DNA of 64,000 nucleotides from Agreia sp. COWG. GTDB lineage: Bacteria; Actinomycetota; Actinomycetes; Actinomycetales; Microbacteriaceae. A model generated the notes under the pieces. That model worked only from the letters and a program-made list of their open reading frames with translations, was not told the origin of the DNA and made no database searches. Each line of letters opens with the position of its first letter. Within the stretch, counting starts at the first letter, position 1. The stretch is from contig NZ_LR882035.1 in NCBI RefSeq assembly GCF_904528075.1, positions 1,178,001 to 1,242,000 on the forward strand, written 5' to 3'. Below, one piece after another: positions 58,718-64,000 of this stretch. Position numbers and translations under genes: made by a program.

Positions 58718-59380
58718 GTGTCTGTGAACAATGTCTTCGAGGACACCCGCGCCGACGCCGTTCAGGTTCGCAACGAGCCGATCCAGGCCCGCAGCTCTGA
58801 CCGCATCGCGGCATTGCTCGACGCTGCCGCCGCCGTCGTCGACGAGGTCGGAATTGAGCGCCTGACGACCGCGCTCGTCGCCGAGCGTGCCGAGGCGTCG
58901 ATCGGCACCGTCTACCGGTACTTCCCCGACCGCATCGCCGTTCTCTCCGCGCTGGGAACCCGCAGCGTCGAGCGCTTCTTGCGTCAGTTCGAGGCCGACA
59001 TCATCGAGCAGAAGCCCGCTACCTGGGTCGACGCGATGCTGGTCTCCATCGGCTCGTCCGTGGCCATGCACCGCAGTGAGGTGGGCTTCACCTCCATCCG
59101 GCTCGGCGATCTCGTCTCGTCACCCGAGACCGACGTGTCCAGGGTCAAGTCTCGCCGCATCGCCCAAACCCTGCGCGACGTGCTCGTCGAGAGCTACGGC
59201 ATGCCGCAAGACGACGTGCTCCTCACCCGACTCGAGATCGCGGTCACAATGATCGACGCCCTTCTTGTTCGCGCGTTCCTCATCGGCGGAACGGGCGACG
59301 AGACGATCATCTCCGAGTGCAAGCAGATTCTGCGGGTCTACCTGACGAGCCATTACGAGGTCGACCAGCCCGACGCGTGA
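58718..59380 (+). CDS. TetR family regulator
   Basis: The 220-residue product starts at GTG 58718 with AAAGGA 8 bases upstream; an ATG at 58679 overlaps a likely -10 box (TAGTATGAT). It has the TetR DNA-binding domain (RIAALLDAAAAVVDEVGIERLTTALVAERAEASIGTVYRYFPDRIAV). The ligand is unknown. It lies 133 bases upstream of the OpuC-type importer and may regulate it or the divergent SRAP gene. The 133-base gap shows no clear palindrome. Confidence 0.9.
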   Translation: MSVNNVFEDTRADAVQVRNEPIQARSSDRIAALLDAAAAVVDEVGIERLTTALVAERAEASIGTVYRYFPDRIAVLSALGTRSVERFLRQFEADIIEQKPATWVDAMLVSIGSSVAMHRSEVGFTSIRLGDLVSSPETDVSRVKSRRIAQTLRDVLVESYGMPQDDVLLTRLEIAVTMIDALLVRAFLIGGTGDETIISECKQILRVYLTSHYEVDQPDA

Positions 59381-59513
59381 TGGCGGGGGCACACCATAGC
59401 CCCTCGGAAACAATTCGTCACGCCCGATCGCGGGGCTTTGCCTATTCGTTCCTGCCATGTTTGGCTAGGTCGACACGCACTGCTCTGAGTGCGCCCGACG
59501 AACGGTTTGCCAG

Positions 59514-60359
59514 ATGATCGAGTTCCGTCAGGTGTCCAAGCAGTTTCCCGATGGCACCCGCGCCGTCGAGGACTTCAGCCTCGTCATCCCGTCTCGCAAG
59601 ACCACCGTCTTCGTCGGCTCTTCGGGGTGCGGCAAGACCACCATTCTGCGCATGATCAACCGCATGGTCGATCGGACGTCCGGCTCGATCGAGATCGACG
59701 GTGAAGACATCTCGAACCTCGACAAGGTGAAGCTGCGTCGGCGCATCGGCTACGTCATGCAGAACTCCGGTCTGCTGCCTCATCGCAAGGTCATCGACAA
59801 CGTGGCGACCGTGCCCGTGCTCAACGGGGTGACGAAGAAGGAGGCTCACGCCAGGGCCCTCGAGCTGCTCGACACGGTCGGGCTCGATCGTTCCCTGGCC
59901 GACAGGTATCCGAGTCAGCTCTCCGGGGGCCAGCAGCAGCGCGTGGGTGTGGCACGCGGCCTGGCGGCCGACCCGAACATCCTGCTGATGGACGAGCCGT
60001 TCGGGGCCGTAGACCCGCTTGTGCGAGCCGAGCTCCAACAGGAGCTGATCCGGCTGCAGCGCGATCTCGACAAGACGGTGGTGTTTGTGACGCACGACAT
60101 CGACGAGGCGTTCCTGCTCGGCGACCAGGTCGTCATCTTGCAGAAGGGCGGCGTCATCGTGCAGAAGGGCTCGCCCACAGAGATCCTCACCAACCCGACC
60201 AACGACTTCGTCGCCGACTTCATCGGGGCCAACAAGGGCAAGCGCGCACTGCGCATCGACCGACGCGGCGGTCGAGACATCGTGGTCGACAGCGAGGGCC
60301 GCGCGGCCGGGGTGCTCGTCGAGGACGGCCTCCACGCAGACGAGGGCGATCCGGCATGA
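59514..60359 (+). CDS. ABC transporter ATPase, quaternary amine (OpuC/ProU) type
   Basis: The 281-residue ATPase has Walker A GSSGCGKT near residues 35-42, signature LSGGQQQR, Walker B LLMDEPFGAVD and VFVTHDIDEAFLLGD. It belongs to the glycine betaine/proline betaine/choline importer group but lacks the C-terminal tandem CBS domains that sense ionic strength in OpuA/ProV-type proteins. It is the first gene of a four-gene importer operon and overlaps the next (ATGA). Confidence 0.93.
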   Translation: MIEFRQVSKQFPDGTRAVEDFSLVIPSRKTTVFVGSSGCGKTTILRMINRMVDRTSGSIEIDGEDISNLDKVKLRRRIGYVMQNSGLLPHRKVIDNVATVPVLNGVTKKEAHARALELLDTVGLDRSLADRYPSQLSGGQQQRVGVARGLAADPNILLMDEPFGAVDPLVRAELQQELIRLQRDLDKTVVFVTHDIDEAFLLGDQVVILQKGGVIVQKGSPTEILTNPTNDFVADFIGANKGKRALRIDRRGGRDIVVDSEGRAAGVLVEDGLHADEGDPA

Positions 60360-61042
60360 ACTGGGTCGTCGAGAACCTGCCCCTGATCGGTCAGCGCACC
60401 CTCGAGCACCTCGCCCTGAGCGTTCCGCCCATCATCTTGAGCTTCATCATCTCGGTGCCCATCGGGTGGCTCGCCAACCGCTATCACTGGAGCCGAGGGG
60501 TGCTTCTCACGGTGCTCGGCCTGCTCTACGCGATTCCCTCGCTGCCTCTGTTCGTGATTCTGCCCATCGTGCTCGGAACGGGCCTTCGGGACTCGGTCAA
60601 TGTGATCGTGGCCCTGACGCTGTACGGCATCGCTCTCATGGTGCGAACGACGGCGGATGCCCTCGGCTCGGTCTCGAGCGACGTCATCCAGTCGGCCACC
60701 GCCATCGGCTTCTCGCCCTGGACGAGATTCTGGCGGGTCGACCTACCCCTCGCCGGCCCGGTGCTCCTGGCCGGCATCCGTGTCGTGGCGGTCAGCACGG
60801 TCAGCCTCGTGACGGTCGGTGCCGTGCTCGGAATCAAGAGCCTCGGCCTGCTCTTCACCGATGGGCTGCAGCGCAACATCGTCGCCGAGGTCGCCGCGGG
60901 AATGGTGGCGACAATAGCGCTCGCCCTCGCGATCGATTTCGCGCTCGTGCTCGTCGGCCGGGTGCTCATGCCCTGGACGCGGGCCACCCGGGTGACCGTC
61001 GAACGCCGCAGCCGTGTTGCGGCAGGGGTGGTCGCGCCGTGA
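60356..61042 (+). CDS. ABC transporter permease 1, quaternary amine type
   Basis: A 228-residue permease with about six helices and the EAA loop IQSATAIGFSPWTRFWRVDLPLA that contacts the ATPase. It resembles OpuCB-type subunits. Translationally coupled on both sides (ATGA before, GTGA after). Confidence 0.92.
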   Translation: MNWVVENLPLIGQRTLEHLALSVPPIILSFIISVPIGWLANRYHWSRGVLLTVLGLLYAIPSLPLFVILPIVLGTGLRDSVNVIVALTLYGIALMVRTTADALGSVSSDVIQSATAIGFSPWTRFWRVDLPLAGPVLLAGIRVVAVSTVSLVTVGAVLGIKSLGLLFTDGLQRNIVAEVAAGMVATIALALAIDFALVLVGRVLMPWTRATRVTVERRSRVAAGVVAP

Positions 61043-61782
61043 ACCTTCTGATCGACGCCATCGCGTGGATCTTCGATCCCGCGCACCTGGACGGCCCCAA
61101 CGGAATTCCCACCCGCCTGGTGCAGCACCTCGGCATCAGCCTCGCCGTTCTCGTGATCGCCAGCGTCATCGCCATCCCCGTCGGCTATCTGATCGGCCAC
61201 ACCGGACGTGGGAGGGGCATCGCCGTGAGCCTGACGGGCGGGCTGCGCGCCCTGCCCACCCTGGGGCTTCTCATCATTCTCGCCCTGTGGCTGGGCATCG
61301 GGCTGGAGGCGCCGCTCATCGCGCTCGTGGTCTTGGCGGTGCCGCCCATCCTGGCGGGCGCCTACTCGGGTTTCGAGGCGGTCGATCGGCGCACCATCGA
61401 CGCCGCCCGTGCGGTGGGCATGACCGAGCGACAGATCGTCTCGAAGGTCGAGATCCCCCTCGGACTGCCGCTGCTGATCGGAGGGTTGCGGTCAGGCACC
61501 CTGCAGATCATCGCCACGGCGACCCTGGCCGACTATGTGGGGGCGGGTGGACTCGGCCACTTCATCTTCGTCGGCCAGAAGACGAACGACTACCCGCAGA
61601 TGCTCGCCGGCTCGGTGCTCGTCATCCTGCTCGCCCTCCTGAGCGAGGGAATCTTCGCGATCATCCAGAAGTTGGCAGTACCACGCGGCGTATCCGCGGG
61701 CGCTGCAGAGCGCACAGACGTCCGTACGTCGTCATCCCGGCGCGTGGCGGTGGTGGGGTCTCCCACCGAAGAGAGGAAATGA
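61039..61782 (+). CDS. ABC transporter permease 2, quaternary amine type
   Basis: The 247-residue second permease has about six helices and the EAA loop IDAARAVGMTERQIVSKVEIPLGLP. The GTG start at 61039 sits inside the stop of permease 1. With permease 1 it forms the heterodimeric channel. The C-terminus carries an Arg/Ser-rich tail (SAGAAERTDVRTSSSRR). Its stop is close to the substrate-binding gene start. Confidence 0.92.
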   Translation: MNLLIDAIAWIFDPAHLDGPNGIPTRLVQHLGISLAVLVIASVIAIPVGYLIGHTGRGRGIAVSLTGGLRALPTLGLLIILALWLGIGLEAPLIALVVLAVPPILAGAYSGFEAVDRRTIDAARAVGMTERQIVSKVEIPLGLPLLIGGLRSGTLQIIATATLADYVGAGGLGHFIFVGQKTNDYPQMLAGSVLVILLALLSEGIFAIIQKLAVPRGVSAGAAERTDVRTSSSRRVAVVGSPTEERK

Positions 61783-61784
61783 CC

Positions 61785-62711
61785 ATGTTCACAGCACACA
61801 TGAAGAAGGGCCGGATCGCCGCAGGCGTCATCGCGGTCGGCGCCGTGGTGGCGCTGGCAGGGTGCGCAACGAGTGATCCCCTGGACACCGGATCGAGTGA
61901 CGCAGCGAGCTCCGACACCATCGTGATCGGCTCGCAGGACTACTACTCCAGCGAGATCATCGCGGAGATCTACGCCCAGGCCCTGGAGGCCAACGACTAC
62001 ACGGTAGACCGCCAGTTCCGCATCGGCCAGCGCGAGGTCTACCTGCCCGAGATCGAGGCCGGCAAGATCGATCTGTTCCCCGAGTACACCGGAAGTCTGC
62101 TGCAGGCGCTCAAACCCGACACCACGGCGACCACGAGCGACGACGTCTACACCGATCTCAAGACGGCGCTTCCCGACGGCCTGCGCGTTCTCGACAAGTC
62201 AGAAGCCAGTGACCAGAACTCCTACACGGTGACCCAGGCGTACGCCACCCAGAACAAGCTCACCGACATCGCGTCGCTCGCGAACGTGACGACCCCGATC
62301 GTGGTCGGCGGAAACGCCGAGCTCGAGACCCGGCCCTACGGACCGGCCACCCTGAAGTCGAAGTACGGAATCGACACGACCTTCCAGTCGATCGAGGACT
62401 CGGGTGGACCGCTGACCGTGAAGGCGCTCGTCGACAACACGATCCAGCTCGGCAACATCTATACCGCCGACCCGAACATCAAAAGCAACAACCTCGTGGC
62501 ACTGACCGACCCCGATGGTCTCTTCGTTGCCGACAACGTGGTTCCCGTCGCGTCGTCGAAGGTCGACGACAAGGCCGCCGGCATCATCAACAAGATCAGC
62601 GCTGCGCTCACGGAGGACGACCTCGTCAGCCTCAACTCCCAGAGCGTCAACGACCAGAAGTCGGCCGAGGTCATCGCCAAGGCGTGGCTCGACGACAAGA
62701 AGCTCTTCTAA
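61785..62711 (+). CDS. substrate-binding lipoprotein, OpuAC/OsmF type
   Basis: The 308-residue product has a lipoprotein signal ending LAGC (Cys27) and the quaternary-amine-binding fold: TIVIGSQDYYSSEIIAEIYAQ, then REVYLPEIEAGKIDLFPEYTGSLLQAL. It delivers glycine betaine, choline or a similar compound (ergothioneine-type EgtU proteins also fall in this group) to the permeases. The ATG at 61785 is best placed after GAGAGGA; an ATG at 61779 is too close. It ends the operon. Confidence 0.93.
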   Translation: MFTAHMKKGRIAAGVIAVGAVVALAGCATSDPLDTGSSDAASSDTIVIGSQDYYSSEIIAEIYAQALEANDYTVDRQFRIGQREVYLPEIEAGKIDLFPEYTGSLLQALKPDTTATTSDDVYTDLKTALPDGLRVLDKSEASDQNSYTVTQAYATQNKLTDIASLANVTTPIVVGGNAELETRPYGPATLKSKYGIDTTFQSIEDSGGPLTVKALVDNTIQLGNIYTADPNIKSNNLVALTDPDGLFVADNVVPVASSKVDDKAAGIINKISAALTEDDLVSLNSQSVNDQKSAEVIAKAWLDDKKLF

Positions 62712-62729
62712 GCCCAGTCGGTAGACGCA

Positions 62730-62792
62730 ACGGCCCCTCGACGGGTCCGGGTGGTGACCTCGGTCAACGCTCCGGGTTCGTCGAGGGGCCGT
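62730..62792. terminator. 14-bp inverted repeat between convergent SBP and DedA genes
   Basis: A perfect 14-bp inverted repeat, ACGGCCCCTCGACG (62730-62743) and its complement (62779-62792), spans the gap. The right arm lies in the last codons of the DedA gene on the minus strand, so its C-terminal residues are encoded in the terminator stem. No T-run is seen. Confidence 0.7.
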
Positions 62793-63435
62793 CGCTCGTC
62801 TCGCCCATGTGCTTGGCCTCACCGCGGGCGATGAGCTTCTTGACGATGAAGATCACCAGGACGAAGACGGCGATGACGCCCACGAAGATGTAGCCGGCGA
62901 AGTGAAGTCTGTCGGCGATCTCGCGGTAGCCGCCGGCGGCGGCCGAACCCGCGCTCACGTAGGCGAACGACCACAGAACGCACGCCGGCAGCGTCCAGCT
63001 GATGAAGCGGCGGTAGCTCATCGTGCTCATTCCGACGGTGACGGGGATGAGCGAATGCAGAACCGGCAGGAAGCGGGAGAGGAACACGGCTATTCCGCCG
63101 CGGCGGTCGAGGTAGCGCTCGGCCCTGGCCCAGTTGCGTTCGCCGACCCGGCGGCCCAGAGCGGAGTGTCTGATTCGCGGCCCGAAGTATCGGCCGAGCG
63201 CGAAGCCGATGCTCTCTCCCGCCAGCGCTCCCACGATGGCGGCCAGGGCGAGCCCGAAGTATTGAGCGGGGCCCTGCACGCCCGTAGCGGTGACGAGCAG
63301 CACGGTGTCGCCCGGAACGATCAGGCCGAGCAGGATGCTGGTTTCGAGCAGCATAGCCACGCCCGCGATCAGCGTGCGCCAGACCGGATCGACGCTCGAC
63401 ACCGTGTCCAGGATCCAGCTCAGCGCATCGTTCAC
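62764..63435 (-). CDS. DedA family (VTT domain) membrane protein
   Basis: The 223-residue product has the VTT/SNARE-associated architecture: an entry helix, AGESIGFALGRYFGPRIR near 73-90, FLSRFLPVLHSLIPVTVGMSTMSYRRFISW (the family's conserved Arg/Pro helix) and a C-terminal helix. DedA proteins act in lipid carrier or phospholipid flipping and membrane homeostasis. A basic tail follows. It converges on the OpuC-type operon. The 82-base gap on its other side leads to the M56 gene. Confidence 0.93.
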   Translation of the reverse strand: MNDALSWILDTVSSVDPVWRTLIAGVAMLLETSILLGLIVPGDTVLLVTATGVQGPAQYFGLALAAIVGALAGESIGFALGRYFGPRIRHSALGRRVGERNWARAERYLDRRGGIAVFLSRFLPVLHSLIPVTVGMSTMSYRRFISWTLPACVLWSFAYVSAGSAAAGGYREIADRLHFAGYIFVGVIAVFVLVIFIVKKLIARGEAKHMGETSDGPSTNPER

Positions 63436-63517
63436 GACCCGAGCCTATGGCGTCTCAGACGAGTCGAACTGGGGATGCGCCGAGCGGCGGCTGCACGCGC
63501 CGCGAACGCGCGCTGAA

Positions 63518-64000
63518 TCACAGCAGACGGAGAAGAACCGCGGCCGGGGCGGCGACGAGCGCTACCGACAGCGCCAGCACGACGAGGCGCGCTCCGCGCC
63601 CCAGCGCGGCGGGAGGATTCAGAAGGCGTGAGACCCGGGCGCCGAGCGTCTCGGGATCGGCCTGGGGAATGAGGTCGTCCGTCGCCGGCGCAGTGATGGC
63701 CGGATCGCCGTCGCGCCAGGGGGAGCCCACGATGGCGATCGCCGTGGCCAGTGAGGAGTCGTCGACCTCGCGCCGCGCGTCGTCGTCGGCGAGCATCTCC
63801 ACGAGCAGGGCGACCGCCTTCTCCGCCCGATTGGCGATGGGAAACCAGGGGAGGGCGCTGTTCCAGGCCTTGAAGGCGAGGAGCACCAGATGGTGGTACT
63901 GGCGCAGGTGCGCCCGCTCGTGGGCCAGGACGGCGCGCAACTGCGCGGCATCCAGAACCCGCACGAGCCCCTCGGTGAGCACGGTGATCGATCGGACCCC
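63518..64000 (-). CDS. M56 family (BlaR1-like) membrane zinc peptidase, N-terminus cut by window
   Basis: The last 161 codons or so of an M56 peptidase. It has GVRSITVLTEG near the cut end and the zinc motif HERAH (VLAHERAHLRQYHHLVLL), followed by a helix-like AFKAWNSALPWFP and NRAEKAVALLVEMLADDDA, then two more hydrophobic segments near the C-terminus. Members such as BlaR1 cleave a repressor when a ligand binds. The reading frame stays open to position 64000, so the N-terminal helices lie outside the window. A regulator (BlaI/MecI-like) is expected upstream (inference). Confidence 0.85.
   Translation of the reverse strand, partial: GVRSITVLTEGLVRVLDAAQLRAVLAHERAHLRQYHHLVLLAFKAWNSALPWFPIANRAEKAVALLVEMLADDDARREVDDSSLATAIAIVGSPWRDGDPAITAPATDDLIPQADPETLGARVSRLLNPPAALGRGARLVVLALSVALVAAPAAVLLRLL

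Overview
The window is high-GC, densely packed bacterial chromosome. The gene content points to an actinobacterium, most likely of the Microbacteriaceae. The evidence is the clpP1-clpP2-clpX set, a GTP-dependent PEP carboxykinase beside a short-chain-fatty-acid type regulator, a translational T-box in front of a eukaryote-like (type 2) ileS, the folC-DUF4233-ndk-VKOR-rne-rplU-rpmA-obgE-proB-proA-nadD-rsfS gene order, a mycothiol-linked DsbA-like protein, and many GTG starts and ATGA/GTGA overlaps. The lineage is inferred from order and protein character; no 16S rRNA gene is present.

Layout. Positions 1-8 kb hold a cut-off tRNA, tRNA-Pro, trigger factor, a TetR/DUF952 pair, an aminoglycoside-phosphotransferase-like gene, a DUF445 membrane protein and the Clp protease genes. 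The Clp operon is preceded by tandem copies of a ClgR-like operator. Positions 8-18 kb hold a BenE-type transporter, a siderophore-interacting flavoprotein, two small proteins, a GNAT enzyme, valS, pckG and its divergent regulator, and a TetR gene carrying a coding minisatellite. Positions 18.5-24.7 kb hold a four-gene peptide-type ABC importer and an ArsR-DUF2071 pair. Positions 24.7-41.9 kb are a conserved housekeeping run from the ileS T-box to rsfS and tRNA-Ala, with structured leaders before rne and rplU. Positions 41.9-64 kb are accessory: two regulator/exporter loci (TetR-MFS and MarR-FUSC) with clear palindromic operators, UbiA, a secreted lysozyme-like protein, a mycothiol-type DsbA homologue, YceI, a YcaQ/AlkZ-like HTH_42 protein, a degenerate DnaE2-like protein, a two-component system, an App1 phosphatase, an SRAP (HMCES-like) protein, an OpuC-type importer, a DedA protein and a truncated M56 peptidase.

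Genes that work together: trigger factor and ClpXP in protein quality control; T-box and IleRS in isoleucine-responsive translation; RNase E/G, L21, L27, Obg and RsfS in RNA and ribosome maturation; ProB and ProA in proline synthesis; ScfR-type regulator and PEPCK in switching to gluconeogenesis.

The most unusual item is the 886-residue protein at 51474-54134. It follows the DnaE2 domain order, but my by-eye alignment puts Leu and Glu at two of the three catalytic Asp positions and finds no GRGSAANS segment. It looks like a pseudo-polymerase, and an SOS-box-like sequence overlaps its promoter region. No insertion sequence, prophage, CRISPR array or rRNA was seen. The only stretch above 300 bases without a gene is 31381-31690, the rne leader.
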